Below, in pieces: positions 23,801 through 30,188 of a DNA stretch of 56,870 bases. Made by a program: the position numbers and the translations under genes. Positions within the stretch are counted from its first letter, which is position 1. Every line of letters begins with the position of its first letter. The stretch is from Chitinophagaceae bacterium. Its GTDB lineage: Bacteria > Bacteroidota > Bacteroidia > Chitinophagales > Chitinophagaceae. Location of the stretch: the NCBI GenBank assembly GCA_025363355.1, contig JANYEB010000116.1, positions 1-56,870 on the forward strand, read 5' to 3'. The notes under the pieces are model-generated. The model was not told the DNA's origin. It worked only from the letters and a program-made list of their open reading frames with translations, and ran no database searches.

Positions 23801-25017
23801 TGGTTTACTGTAATATTGTTTGAACTAACACTAGAAGATGCAGCAGCATAGGCAGCTTTAATACCAATCATTAAACCACTTTGAGCAATGTTTGCTGAAT
23901 TTTGATTAATAGTAACCGTATTATTATCACCAGTAATTGTTCCAGTGCTAATACCATATCCAAAATCAATACCAGTTAAAGTACCTGAAGTATTAGTCGA
24001 TGATGTCAAATTTACTGTATTGTTACTGATATTATTTGTGTAGGTAACTCCAGCAGGTGTAGTACCAGCAGAAAGAACGATACCATTGGTAGCAGTTGCT
24101 GCCAAAGAAATTGTACCACTAGTTACAGAATTGTATCGAATAGTAGAACCAACAACATTGCGAACAATAATACCACCATGAACTGTAGTTGACATATTCG
24201 TGTAGGAAGTTGTAATTGCAGCATTACCTACATAATTAATAGTGTTTCCAGCACTCGATTGACCAATTATCCAACCAGTTTCACTGAAAGTAGCTGTTGA
24301 TACTGGACTTACAACAGAAATACCAAATGCAACCGATGATATGGTATTACCAATAACTTTATTATTCGAATTTTCTCCCCCAGCAACAGATGCTTGTGCA
24401 GTCACTGTAGATGCATTTGCAGAACTAAAAGTAGAGGTAGAGAATATACCAAAGGATTGTGTGTAAGTTGCACTAAGTGAAATAGTGTTGTTACTTATAG
24501 TATTGTTCTTAGCACCATTAATTGTAGTTGCAGCGTAAATAGCAATACCAAACTCAGTCATTGTATTTGATGCAGGAGTTATTACAGTATTACTGCTATT
24601 CTCTTGCATTTGAAAACCTGTAATGGTAATGTAGTCACCACCAACTATTTTAAAAATAGCATCATTCACAAAATTAGCAGTTTGCAAACCAGCAGTAATA
24701 ATACTACCACTACCTGCACCAGTAATTGTAAGTGTATTTGAAATTGACCCAGTTGCTGTAATAGAATAACCACTGGTAGGAGCTGTTTGAGGAAAACCAG
24801 ACTGTAAAGTGATTGTTGTAGGTTGTGTTAAAGTACCCACACCATTAACAGCAGTAATTGCAGCTGCTAAAGTTGCATAAGGACTGCCACCTGCTCCATC
24901 ACCAGTTACCACTACTTGTGCATTAGCAGATTGAAGACTAGAGAAAGCAAGTACCATCGATAAGATGAATGCTGATACAATTTTTCCTACCCCATTTTTT
25001 TGTGTAGTTGTTTTCAT
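11821..25017 (-). CDS. Giant T9SS-secreted adhesin B (4,398 aa, complete)
   Basis: The start is set at ATG 25015-25017 (MKTTTQKNGVGKIVSAF..., signal peptide ending NAQ). It aligns with the adhesin A start and has the same AACAAAC-rich leader. An upstream ATG at 25140 would add 41 residues before the signal peptide. Residues to about 1,045 are beta-helix-like repeats ending DIGADEFSG, then an Ig-like domain. Scaffold units follow, alternating with five jelly-roll-like modules (AAGLxAGNITS...RPKFxFGG) near 21450-20915, 20075-19490, 18640-18070, 17215-16600 and 14525-13985. One different insert lies at 15780-15310. The C-terminus is a clear T9SS type A sorting domain (LYPNPAKGRVSF...KKLIVE, about 11824-12054). 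Expected to be exported through Sec, then T9SS, and anchored on the surface. An adhesive or gliding role is inferred. Confidence 0.95.
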   Translation of the reverse strand: MKTTTQKNGVGKIVSAFILSMVLAFSSLQSANAQVVVTGDGAGGSPYATLAAAITAVNGVGTLTQPTTITLQSGFPQTAPTSGYSITATGSISNTLTITGAGSGSIITAGLQTANFVNDAIFKIVGGDYITITGFQMQENSSNTVITPASNTMTEFGIAIYAATTINGAKNNTISNNTISLSATYTQSFGIFSTSTFSSANASTVTAQASVAGGENSNNKVIGNTISSVAFGISVVSPVSTATFSETGWIIGQSSAGNTINYVGNAAITTSYTNMSTTVHGGIIVRNVVGSTIRYNSVTSGTISLAATATNGIVLSAGTTPAGVTYTNNISNNTVNLTSSTNTSGTLTGIDFGYGISTGTITGDNNTVTINQNSANIAQSGLMIGIKAAYAAASSSVSSNNITVNQTANVTATTTNSSAFTGITTPNGTTGTPTMSILSNSILINRSSTASATFTSTLSGTQIGIQSTTATTTLNIGSVGNGNTITIKESVAGAGTNTYTSTITCVDVSATHATANVVGNTINTTGSTIRSTGTLICVKPEATVTVLYNIKSNSAIIDRVAATGAISFTTQTGSPSNVADTVSSNTITFSSLAGSTSATGISELGGPSTSGVKSICNNTINISGTNTGATTGIAWGYSSGSKVAGNSIIISNAATTLIGLNPNNTSAGAGYFVPSSGPGNGLPLYGSISLNTISLTSSTTSPTSMIGINAGTSGSGPYNIYNNTFSALNFNGVVTGSPVVSGIVVGVGTNDSIYNNIVKNITVGAATSSASPTTDGILVSGGTTPYVFKNKIYGIVSNSTGTTGVVNGIRISSVATAAYVYNNYIGNLAATTSANPDGIRGVSITSSSTSTNYIHFNTIFLNGTSTGANFGGSGIFHTASVTATTAVLDLRNNIIINRIVPVGTGLTVALRRSGVALNNYATISNKNLLYAGTPSASKLIYSDATNSYQTLASFQGATISAIAVAPREASSIGGEVTWQEGSATPYETAGNFFQSLTGSATTYLHLVSGITTLVESGGTVVSSPIAITQDYDGDTRNTSTPDIGADEFSGQSPAPSNSNLSTPANVCTTGSSRTVTVDATTPTGTTITGVTITYNNGSATGPVAMTNTSGNTWSYDIPSGTAGTTVTWSVTSTNNIGLTATTNGTSFIYLPLNGATTSANAASTSVCTGGSTTLSATLKKAGLGTVGTGASTSSSLGTTIFPGSWGGAKVQYLVRKSELNAAGLFAGNITSLTFRPTSGGQAYPGFAISMAHASGTNGVMSNSFISTSDVYAPGTSFTPTIGSDNTITFTSPFNWNGTNDVIVSICWSTALTTSTSCTVQTDAVGFNSSYGWQVDSQTPATVCGTTGTPSGGNTPVLSTSRPKFIFGGIVAATIAGYSWSDGNSFTSTSATPSVTPALGANTYTVNLTASGCTTSASTSPASPSVQITGIALPAAPNSDNTPTAQCGVITYTATGAVVGSYYSFYSVPTGGTKLDSNTTGIYKMLAPVQGIINTVYVAVTNTSGCVSATRTQFDVFANIPATLSLSQSTVASCVGRVETLSVTSTLSDYDSYTWSPTTNLYTNAAATVAYNGTGNPTTIYYKRSSATASETITLTAVNSTSGSGNEGCTNTASAIFTVNANPTIASATALPASVCSGGNVTLTGLTNVIGSGTAPVGAGASTSASSGTSSVNYASPYSHYFGGLKVQYMIKASELSGAGISAGNLSSVGFDVASAGTAYTGFMIQVGTTSASALTTTFATGLTQVYYAGIAGTVTPTVGINTYSFGTGSGSSSTVSWNGTDNVIVEISWSNNNGGGTAAEVKYDTPSPSFNCFTKAATDNVTVSANQALTTGTVGTLRPKIVLGGQVQTTGAGTLNWSWNNGGPSASTGIVNPTNIPAGSTATTVIYTVTGTSASAPFCSSSLAASAVTVNSLAVSPTNTSNANQCGTPTFSVSTGLSGNVTYKWYDAANSGNLVTTTTRSTGSSSYIFNSYVGGVNSLYVSVTATGGCESGRTQCDVTVTNPPTLVVNKTGAVQTCVNKIETLDITTGNASFTSYVWTPNTNLYTDAAATVAYNGTGNLTTVYYKRSNVVASEAITLTAVVGACTATSVATFNVGANPVVSTAVATPATVCNGATVNLSGTALGVGIGTATVGTGVVNNATSSTTSTGYPAPFGNYYQGAKNQMLITATDLTAAGLRAGNITSVAFDVVTPVTTALSGFNVAIKATSLNSLTSFETLDFTTVYAVASYSPSSTAGYAANTITFSTPFNWDGTSNIIIQTCFANTGFTTNAVFNQSTTSYQSTLVYRADLTTVCSAAPSITFSYSQRPNMKFGGQAVVDVTSSYNWTWSTTGVLGTSVVSGASTTHIATNAGSTVTSVTYTATATNSATGCYGSLNGTAITVNPTPTSPANTSAASQCGTPTFSVSTGISGTVTYKWYDAASAGNLVTTTSSNTGSSFYVQNSFTGGGATNSLWVSVTDPITGCESGRTQLNVIVNTPVALSITPASLTNVCAGSINAISVNSGAGTYTTYNWTPTTNLYTDAVATVAYNGTGNPTTLYYKRSSASAADTIRLAASYFNSGTTCSNNTIAMFNVAANPTIDSTLITPTTICSGNAVSLYAGSNNVTTGTATIGAGAVASTSTAASFFPGFWGGTKTQYIIKASELIAAGISAGNLTSLTFETTTSGQQYQGFYVHLGLTAQAAATTTFIPNANLTQVYFGTEGTDNGFTPDASNPNTLTFGTGSGSNANFNWDGTSNIVVSISWSRVPSASTATASSMNVDNPGFTCSVYKQVDNQTPAQMLAQTTGTSTGTSRPKFTFGAQVLNNNGNGYNWTWSNGTSNVLSANTGMINPTNVTSSPVNVTYSVTATLASAPSCSTTKTSVATITVNPIPPAPTDNGTVANQCGLPTYTVSTSISSPTINWYTSASGGSSISSGSSLSYVYTGYTVGVNTLYVSVTSGGCEGARTAITVTVSSPASIALTKTGTVTTCLNRIETLSVTGGTVGNYSNFSWTPITNLYTDAAATVAYTGTGNPTTVYYKRSSSNSAEVITLSVSNSGAGACINTTSVTMNVNPNPTITTLTATPTTVCSGSAVNLNGTSFGAITSNLGEISETGFGSLSGYGMYFNSPNASRINTVDVYPSTAGTLTIQLLNSSSTVIDSRSFTIVAGDISTTVAKTLAVNFNIPAGSTAWQLYYSSLAINRGQLTYNYPYTNASGFSITGNTIDGNNIIGGSRFYFYNWNVTDTANISSSYTWAWTTTHSGVSITNGASTTHIPTNTTSAPITAGYSVTVTNAATTCVSTGNTNTVTVNYIAAAPTNATTSSQCGTPTYAITTSETGATINWYTKATGGTALSSSSSLSYVYATYPTNASGNDTLWASVSKNGCESGRTQIIVAVGTPPALSVSTPTASTCVNRVTALSVSSTLSNYNVYAWSPTTNLYTDAAGTVVYNGTGNPTTIYYKRGSATGSETITLSASSASGCTNVKTAIFTVNANPVITTATASPTAVCSGGNVTLTAASFPSTTGTATIGTATTLTGATTQPTAFCNRWPSYRMQTVYTAAELTAAGLAAGNITSMAFNITTLGDGATNANYTVKIGNTSLSTLTAFADTTTGFTTVYPSQTYTHAVGLNTITFATPFVWNGTSNIIVQVVHSGADLTNNSITYYTATTGNTVAYTATASTNAASLSTNRLNVVFGGIVGTNYTSSLSWSWSNGSSTVLSTATGSVTPINNGSTSTNVTYSVTATDANTCSTTSAVTTGAVTVNSGTVGGTPSSLIVCLGFQPSNNISLVGSLGSVVRWEKSTDASFSTGVTNIINTTTTLTAAEVGTISAVTYVRALVQSGVCSSVYSSNGVLTPVVTVGGSASSQTVCVTGGGTAPSNNVVLTGYQGSVVKWQKSTDSSFTTGVVDISSTSASLPGSSVGAISATTYVRALVQNATCSQLYSSFGTLTVFDGSASTISISTTSTTICSGSNTVFTAVASNPGSTPVYQWKRNGTVVGTNSSTLAFASNTLVTGDVIVCTVTSSNPCALPAVATSNTLTLSVTPSPAVGAIYRANGSTITAASLCSFADTLFVRDYTTGGVWGSSNSSVASITPIATNTSEKYAYILPVSRGATNISYTLLSSGCASTASFQLKVAPATTPAAITAQGGVSSVCAGSTLQLTSTTAPIGSTSTWAISSGSSWAAISNTGLLSGSNAGTPTIRYTISNDSGCSSYKERVITVNAIPAVPLMAYGSNSGNPIAGTGVSGQYCVGKKFTVVGNPTGGHWTFTNTGVATIADSLVSANNWWGTVRIIGVGTGNIVYTVTNSAGCSNKRVMVGSGVTCASRGVDINSDATKPLLDFTLYPNPAKGRVSFNIDFVEAGGKVILTDMYGKQVKTQSLSIGTNQVDINTLSKGFYLVSVITNDGSRSTKKLIVE
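13919..13991. repeat. Second copy of the 73-bp exact repeat
   Basis: Identical to window bases 1-73. It lies inside adhesin B where a jelly-roll-like module joins a PKD-like strand, in the same codon phase as in adhesin A, so exchange here would keep the frame. Confidence 0.9.
14692..20340 (-). repeat. Five-copy scaffold repeat within adhesin B
   Basis: The NLYTDAAATVAYNGTGN/YYKRSS-coding DNA recurs near 14692-14760, 15957-16025, 17392-17462, 18815-18888 and 20272-20340, at spacings of about 1.27, 1.44, 1.42 and 1.46 kb. Each period is a scaffold unit plus one insert module. Nucleotide similarity to the adhesin A copies is high. Confidence 0.85.
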
Positions 25018-25903
25018 ATTTGTTTGTTTATTATTGTGTGTGTTGGTTTCAAAATATTTCTTCTCGAACAATTGAGAAAATGAATTAAACTGTTTACGCT
25101 TGGAATGCTCGTAAAATTGTAGAAGTTGATCTAGCAACATATTTTTTTATTTTTTCTAAAGCAGTTCCCTACTCTCGATTGTAATTTAAAAATTTAGATA
25201 AAAATGACCAAAAGGCTTAATATAATTAAGCTTTTCAGCCGTTTTGTATTTCTAAAAAAATTGGGTTTTAAACTGCGTAATCGTTGTTTGAGGAGAATTT
25301 TCAGAAGCAATACTAATGCTTATTAGTTAATATTTTCCTAACATCTATCTACTTTTTTTTAAGTGGTGTCTAAATTTAGCGATTTTCAAAATAAAGGCTT
25401 TTTTTTTAGAAATAATCTAATAAAATATTTTAATCGATTTACTAACTTCCGAAAAAAAATATTTTTAAATTGATATTCCTCCACAATGCAATCGATTTCT
25501 ATTTACCAGTTTTGCTATAAAATGACAAAAATTTTAATTTTGCATAAAACAACAAAAAGTTAAATCTGTTAGATTTTATAAAATAGGAAACTAATTTATT
25601 AAAAATCAATCATTATGCTAATTGAACGCGTAAAAAAAGTATAAAAATTGGGAATATAGTAATTTATACGTACTATGTAAGTGTACAGATTCTGTTCAAA
25701 GCACAATATATAATTGGCTTCCCCCCTTTAAAAGTAAGAATCAACAAAATTTATGTTCTAGTTCAATCTAATCTTTTTGAACAATTCTATCTTTCGAGTA
25801 CAGAAATGAAATTCGTTTCGAGTACAATAACTAATATGAAAAAATAATTTTTCAACAATTTTACACTTGATTTCAAATATTCTTAAAAAAAACTAATTTA
25901 ATT
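25018..25903. other. Long AT-rich spacer between adhesin B and rpsL
   Basis: About 0.9 kb with no credible gene on either strand. The left part (to about 25335) is the adhesin B leader. The remainder is very AT-rich with homopolymer runs, and I see no tRNA, IS end or hairpin terminator in it. Confidence 0.7.
25210..25335 (-). promoter_or_regulatory. Conserved leader of adhesin B with hairpin
   Basis: It carries AGCTTTTCAGC (25229-25239), TTCAGAAGCAATA (25300-25312) and GTTAATATTT (25326-25335), in the same order and almost the same spacing as upstream of adhesin A. A 7-bp hairpin (GCTTAAT 25215-25221, ATTAAGC 25225-25231) followed by CTTTT on the minus strand could act as an attenuator in the 5'-UTR. 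Confidence 0.5.
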
Positions 25904-25934
25904 TTTGGTAGTAATTCTACAACCCCTACTTTTG
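25904..25934 (+). promoter_or_regulatory. Bacteroidota-type promoter of rpsL-rpsG
   Basis: TTTG at 25904-25907, a 19-nt spacer and TACTTTTG at 25927-25934 match the -33 TTG/-7 TAnnTTTG consensus of Bacteroidota sigma-A. The rpsL ATG is 25 nt downstream. Confidence 0.75.
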
Positions 25935-25959
25935 CCGTCCGAAAAAAAATATTGGGATA

Positions 25960-26340
25960 ATGCCTACAATACAACAGTTAGTAAGAAAAGGACGTGAAAT
26001 CATACGTGCAAAAAGTAAATCAAGAGCTTTAGATGCTTGTCCTCAACGCCGTGGCGTTTGTACAAGGGTTTATACAACTACTCCAAAAAAACCAAACTCA
26101 GCTTTACGTAAAGTAGCTAAAGTAAGGTTGACAAACAAAATTGAAGTTATTGCTTACATTCCAGGTGAAGGTCATAATTTACAAGAGCACTCAATCGTAT
26201 TAATACGTGGTGGTCGTGTAAAGGATTTACCAGGTGTACGTTACCATATTGTTCGTGGTAGTCTTGACACTGCGGGTGTTAAGGATCGTAAACAAAGCCG
26301 TAGCAAATACGGAACAAAGAAAGAAAAACCAAAAAAATAA
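25960..26340 (+). CDS. rpsL: 30S ribosomal protein S12
   Basis: This 126-aa basic protein is the S12 component of the small-subunit decoding centre. It has the family-defining N-terminus [12 protein letters not shown], the [21 protein letters not shown] block around the streptomycin-site lysine ([11 protein letters not shown]), and the [12 protein letters not shown] and [10 protein letters not shown] motifs. Length and start are standard. It is the first gene after a good promoter and is followed 73 nt later by rpsG, the usual str-operon order. The wild-type-looking KPNS segment shows no obvious resistance change. Identification is certain. Confidence 0.99.
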   Translation: MPTIQQLVRKGREIIRAKSKSRALDACPQRRGVCTRVYTTTPKKPNSALRKVAKVRLTNKIEVIAYIPGEGHNLQEHSIVLIRGGRVKDLPGVRYHIVRGSLDTAGVKDRKQSRSKYGTKKEKPKK

Positions 26341-26413
26341 CATTCAATACAACAGGTTGAGTAAAGTTTTAATACTTGAAGAAATTCAGCCCTAAATTTA
26401 AAAATTAAAATCG

Positions 26414-26881
26414 ATGCGTAAATCACAACCAAAGAAAATTCCTTTAGCACCAGATAGTAAATACAATGATAAATTGGTTACTCGTTTTGTTAACAATTTA
26501 ATGTGGCAAGGTAAAAAAAGTACTGCTATCACAATATTTTATGATGCTATTGATAAAGTATCTAAAATAACGAATGAAGATGGATACGAAATCTGGAAAA
26601 AAGCATTAAGCAACGTAACTCCTGCTGTTGAAGTTAAAAGCCGTAGAATTGGTGGTGCAAACTTCCAAATTCCTTCAGAAGTTCGTGCTGATAGAAAAAT
26701 TTCTTTAAGCATTAAATGGTTGATTCGCTACAGTCGTGATAGAAATGGTAAAACAATGGCTGATAAATTAGCTAATGAAATCATCGCTGCTAGCAAAGGT
26801 GAAGGTGCTGCTTTCAAAAAGAAAGAAGATACACACAGAATGGCAGAAGCTAACAAAGCTTTCTCTCACTTCAAAATCTAA
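26414..26881 (+). CDS. rpsG: 30S ribosomal protein S7
   Basis: This 155-aa protein is S7, which nucleates assembly of the 30S head and contacts E-site tRNA. It starts [19 protein letters not shown], typical of Bacteroidota, and carries [38 protein letters not shown] and a C-terminal [16 protein letters not shown]. It is co-transcribed with rpsL. A strong terminator follows 24 nt after the stop, and the next gene is nadC, so fusA and the S10 cluster that often follow in the str operon are not adjacent here. Confidence 0.99.
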   Translation: MRKSQPKKIPLAPDSKYNDKLVTRFVNNLMWQGKKSTAITIFYDAIDKVSKITNEDGYEIWKKALSNVTPAVEVKSRRIGGANFQIPSEVRADRKISLSIKWLIRYSRDRNGKTMADKLANEIIAASKGEGAAFKKKEDTHRMAEANKAFSHFKI

Positions 26882-26904
26882 TTGATAAACTCAATATATA
26901 TTTG

Positions 26905-26936
26905 TCCCTCTGCAAAAATTGCAGAGGGATTTTTTT
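26905..26936 (+). terminator. Terminator of rpsL-rpsG
   Basis: An 11-bp stem (CCCTCTGCAA core pairing with TTGCAGAGGG) with a 3-nt A loop is followed by seven T residues, 24 nt after rpsG. A classical intrinsic terminator. Confidence 0.92.
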
Positions 26937-26979
26937 ATACATAATTTGAAACTAAATTTAAAATCTTAAACTACAAATT

Positions 26980-27834
26980 TTGAATCTTAACCATCTTGCA
27001 ACCCTTATTAATAATGCATTACAAGAAGATATTGGCTCAGGAGATTACTCAACTTTATGTTGTATAGAAGCAACTAAAAAAGGTAAAGCAGTTTTAAAAA
27101 TAAAGCAGGATTGTGTATTAGCAGGAGTTGACATTGCAATGCAAATATTCAATCAGGTTGAACCAACAAATATTTTTCATCAGTATAAAAATGATGGTGA
27201 TAAAGTTGTGTTTGGTGAAATCGCTTTTGAAGTAGAAGCAAGCATTCATACCATTTTAAAATGCGAAAGATTGGTGTTAAATACAATGCAAAGAATGAGT
27301 GGTATAGCAACACTAACCAATACTTTCACAGATAAAATAAAAAACTATAAAACTAAGTTGTTAGACACAAGAAAGACTACTCCCAATTTTAGGCTCTTAG
27401 AAAAAGAAGCTGTTCGAATTGGTGGTGGCACAAATCATAGATTTGGATTATACGATATGATAATGCTTAAAGACAATCATATTGATTATTGTGGTGGCAT
27501 TGAAAAGGCCATAAACAAAGCATTTCAGTATGTTCAAGATAATAAATTAAATATAAAAATAGAAATTGAAACAAGAACAATTGAGGATGTGAAATTAGTA
27601 TGTGAAACAGGAAAAGGAAAAGTTGATAGATTAATGCTTGATAACTTCCCTCCTGCTCAAATTAAACAAGCTCTCGATATTATTAATCATCAATTTGAAA
27701 CAGAGGCAAGTGGTGGAATAACACTTGATAATATTGAAAGCTATGCAGCTACAGGTATTGATTTTATTAGCGTTGGGGCTTTAATACACCAAGCAAAAAG
27801 TGTTGACTTAAGTTTGAAAGCTCTCATAAGTTAA
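26980..27834 (+). CDS. nadC: Nicotinate-nucleotide pyrophosphorylase (carboxylating)
   Basis: Quinolinate phosphoribosyltransferase joins quinolinate and PRPP to nicotinate mononucleotide with loss of CO2 in de novo NAD synthesis. The 284-aa product has the N-terminal ALQEDIGSGDYS motif, DTRKTTPNFRLLEKEAVRIGGG with the substrate-binding R/K/H residues, LYDMIMLKDNHI, IEIETR and ISVGALIHQAKSVDLS. Length fits the family. No ATG lies before the conserved start region and the upstream in-frame stop is at 26959, so TTG at 26980 is the best start. Eleven nt separate it from the next gene, so the two are probably one transcript. Confidence 0.96.
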   Translation: MNLNHLATLINNALQEDIGSGDYSTLCCIEATKKGKAVLKIKQDCVLAGVDIAMQIFNQVEPTNIFHQYKNDGDKVVFGEIAFEVEASIHTILKCERLVLNTMQRMSGIATLTNTFTDKIKNYKTKLLDTRKTTPNFRLLEKEAVRIGGGTNHRFGLYDMIMLKDNHIDYCGGIEKAINKAFQYVQDNKLNIKIEIETRTIEDVKLVCETGKGKVDRLMLDNFPPAQIKQALDIINHQFETEASGGITLDNIESYAATGIDFISVGALIHQAKSVDLSLKALIS

Positions 27835-27845
27835 TTATTAGTAAA

Positions 27846-28187
27846 ATGAAAAAAATAAACAACTTTAATGGTTTAGTTTTTAGCACAGATCCAAATTTTA
27901 AAATTGAGGAAGAAGTTGAAAATAACGAAACACTTTTGCCAAATCAACAGAAACTGAGAGTGTGGCTTGAGACCAAACATCGTGGTGGAAAAACAGCTTC
28001 AATAATTAGTGGTTTTATTGGCAAAGATGAAGATTTGCAAAGCCTTAGTAAAAGCCTTAAGAATACTTGTGGCACTGGTGGCACAGCAAAAGATGGAGAA
28101 ATTATTATTCAGGGAGATCACAGAGAAAAAATAATCCAATGGCTACAAAAGAATGGCTACACCAATGCAAAAAAAGCGGGAGGCTAA
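27846..28187 (+). CDS. SUI1/eIF1-like translation factor (YciH family)
   Basis: A 113-aa protein with a C-terminal SUI1 fold: LRVWLETKHRGGKTASIISGF, then LKNTCGTGGTAKDGEIIIQGDHREKI and a final helix. The basic loop HRGGKT and the GTGGTAKDG strand are hallmarks of eIF1/YciH. In bacteria such proteins can affect start-codon discrimination on the 30S subunit, but their role is not settled. The first 35 residues are a variable acidic extension. It lies 11 nt behind nadC and ends convergently 16 nt from the next gene. Confidence 0.92.
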   Translation: MKKINNFNGLVFSTDPNFKIEEEVENNETLLPNQQKLRVWLETKHRGGKTASIISGFIGKDEDLQSLSKSLKNTCGTGGTAKDGEIIIQGDHREKIIQWLQKNGYTNAKKAGG

Positions 28188-28203
28188 ACCGTTCAACTTG
28201 TTT

Positions 28204-29430
28204 TTAGAATACTTCTCCTAAATTAACAAAAATTCCACTAGAACCATCAATACCAAAGCCATAATCAACAGCAAGGTTTGTTCTAGAATGCTTATTAAAC
28301 TTGATTCTTACACCAGTTCCAAAACCTGGAATCACTTTTTCAAATTTCTTTGAAGGATATTCTGTATAAGATTGTGCATTAAAAAACAATACCCCACCTA
28401 ACAACTGGTTTTTGGTGACATTGAATCTAAATTCAGATTCTAAATAAATTAAATCCGGGCTTCTGAATCTGCTTTGTATATAACCTCTGCCAAGATTATT
28501 AAATGGATCCCAAGCTGTACTAGGCAAGTCCAAATAAGGTGCTTTACCAGAAGGTGTAAACCAGTTATAACTCCACAATCCTAACACATTTTTTTTGCTG
28601 CCGATTTTAAAATATTTTCTAAAATCTACCACAACTCCTGTCCAGTTATCATTACTACCAAGTGCAGTGGTATTAAACCTTACAAAGGCATTGGCATAAT
28701 ACCCTTTTTGTGCATTGATTGGGTTATCTCGTGTGTCAGACAATATATTAATACTAACACCAGACGAAATAGATTCTCTGCTGTAACCATATTTATCAAA
28801 ATCAGATTGAGCAATATTATCTTGCGAAACTTTCCAATGTTTATCGGCCATTAAACCCAAACCAATATAAAAAATTGGTGTAATTTTTTTATATAAAGTG
28901 CCATAAAATCTAAAGAAAGAATAATTAACTAAAACTGCATCTAATTCTTTAGTGTATCCACCCAAGCCATAAGTATTTTGGGGATATTGGTAATATCGAA
29001 TATCACTAGTAATATTCCAATCATTGTTCTTAGTCCAATAGTCTGATTGAATATAAAATAACAACTGTTTTTTTGCTGTATAAGAAATACCCCCTACAAT
29101 AGCAGATAAATTTGTTGAATCATTAACACCATTATTAAAAACAACATTACCAGAAACATTTGCAACAAAGCTTGATTGAAGTGTATAGCCCAAGCCAGGC
29201 AAAATAGAAAATTGATATTTTTTATGGCTTTTTTGTTCACTCGATAGTGAATCTAATTTCTTTTTAGGATGAAGAATATGATTAATAATTTCAATGGCAT
29301 CCGTCTCAGCAATACTATCTTTTTTTGATATATGAATAACTGAATCTTTCATCGAATTTTGAGAATAACTTAAACAAAATAGAAGAACTAAAAAAGTAAT
29401 TAAATATGCCCTTTTGAAAACTAAATACAT
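28204..29430 (-). CDS. Omp85-type outer-membrane beta-barrel protein (surface antigen D15 domain)
   Basis: A 408-aa protein with a signal peptide (AYLITFLVLLFCLSYSQ) and a low-complexity linker to about residue 70. The rest is a predicted barrel ending in aromatic residues (VNLGEVF). The segments SINILSDTRDNPINAQKGYY, WTGVVVDFRKYFKIG and GFGTGVRIKFNKHSRTNLAVDYG match the bacterial surface antigen (BamA/TamA barrel) family. No POTRA domains are visible, so it is not BamA itself. Such short barrels are common in Bacteroidota and their cargo is unknown. It is divergent from accB, with 244 bp between starts. Confidence 0.85.
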   Translation of the reverse strand: MYLVFKRAYLITFLVLLFCLSYSQNSMKDSVIHISKKDSIAETDAIEIINHILHPKKKLDSLSSEQKSHKKYQFSILPGLGYTLQSSFVANVSGNVVFNNGVNDSTNLSAIVGGISYTAKKQLLFYIQSDYWTKNNDWNITSDIRYYQYPQNTYGLGGYTKELDAVLVNYSFFRFYGTLYKKITPIFYIGLGLMADKHWKVSQDNIAQSDFDKYGYSRESISSGVSINILSDTRDNPINAQKGYYANAFVRFNTTALGSNDNWTGVVVDFRKYFKIGSKKNVLGLWSYNWFTPSGKAPYLDLPSTAWDPFNNLGRGYIQSRFRSPDLIYLESEFRFNVTKNQLLGGVLFFNAQSYTEYPSKKFEKVIPGFGTGVRIKFNKHSRTNLAVDYGFGIDGSSGIFVNLGEVF

Positions 29431-29674
29431 AAATTCAAAGATGCAGAGAATCTAGCTAAGTTTAATATAAATTCAGCTGCCATAAACGCTACGTAAATGC
29501 AATATCCATATTTATTCAAATACCTTGAAAAAAAATCTGACAATCATTAAAAGCTATACTATAAAAATTAAGAAACATATCTTAATAAATTATATCTTCA
29601 TTTTACCATTTCTCCCCTATATTGCACCACTTTTCGGTCAAAAACCCTATTTTTTCACCAAAACTTGCCTAAAA

Positions 29675-30154
29675 ATGGACTTAAAGCAAATTCACGAATT
29701 GATTAAAATTGTCAATAAAAGTAACATCGGAGAAATCAGTATCGAAGACAAAGATGGTAAAGTAACCATCAAACAAAAAGAAGAACAAGTAGTTACAGTA
29801 GCTGCTGCACCACAACAAGTTTATAATGTTGCTCCACAAGCTTCAACTGCACCAGTTGCTGCTCAACCTGCTGCTCCAGCTGCACCAGTTGCTGCTGCAC
29901 CCGCTCCAAGTAATACAATAACAATAAAAAGCCCAATGATTGGTACTTTTTACAGAAAATCTTCTCCAGACAAACCTTCATTTGCAGAAGTTGGTACTGA
30001 AGTTGAGCCTGGCAAAGTAGTTTGTATTATTGAAGCAATGAAACTATTCAATGAAATTGAATCAGAAGTAAGTGGTAGAATCGTAAAAGTATTAGTAGAA
30101 GATGCTAGTCCTGTAGAATACGATCAACCTTTGTTCTTGGTAGAGCCAAATTAA
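29675..30154 (+). CDS. accB: Acetyl-CoA carboxylase biotin carboxyl carrier protein
   Basis: A 159-aa carrier that holds biotin for acetyl-CoA carboxylase, the first step of fatty-acid synthesis. The start is MDLKQIHELIKIVNKS at 29675; an upstream TTG in frame would add 50 unconserved residues. The Pro/Ala-rich flexible linker is at about residues 45-80. The biotinyl domain follows (IKSPMIGTFYRKSSP..., then EAMKLFNEI with the biotinylated lysine). Its partner accC follows on the same strand, but an unrelated small gene has come between them. Confidence 0.97.
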   Translation: MDLKQIHELIKIVNKSNIGEISIEDKDGKVTIKQKEEQVVTVAAAPQQVYNVAPQASTAPVAAQPAAPAAPVAAAPAPSNTITIKSPMIGTFYRKSSPDKPSFAEVGTEVEPGKVVCIIEAMKLFNEIESEVSGRIVKVLVEDASPVEYDQPLFLVEPN

Positions 30155-30165
30155 TGAGATAATTT

Positions 30166-30187
30166 GATGATGTGATAATTTGATAAT
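30166..30187. repeat. Left 22-bp terminal inverted repeat of the four-helix cassette
   Basis: It begins GATGATGTGATAATTTG and matches the reverse complement of 30587-30608 at 21 of 22 positions. It starts 11 nt after the accB stop and ends just before the ATG of the enclosed gene. Confidence 0.8.
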
Positions 30188-30188
30188 T

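Noticed and set aside
25018-25140. N-terminal extension of adhesin B from ATG 25140
   Set aside because: It would place 41 polar residues before a good signal peptide; the start at 25017 matches adhesin A.
26241-26450. 69-codon minus-strand frame across the rpsL end
   Set aside because: Antisense to a certain ribosomal gene and its spacer; no support.
29525-29674. Longer accB start giving a hydrophobic N-terminus
   Set aside because: AccB families begin at MDLKQIHEL; the upstream part begins with TTG and is unconserved AT-rich leader.
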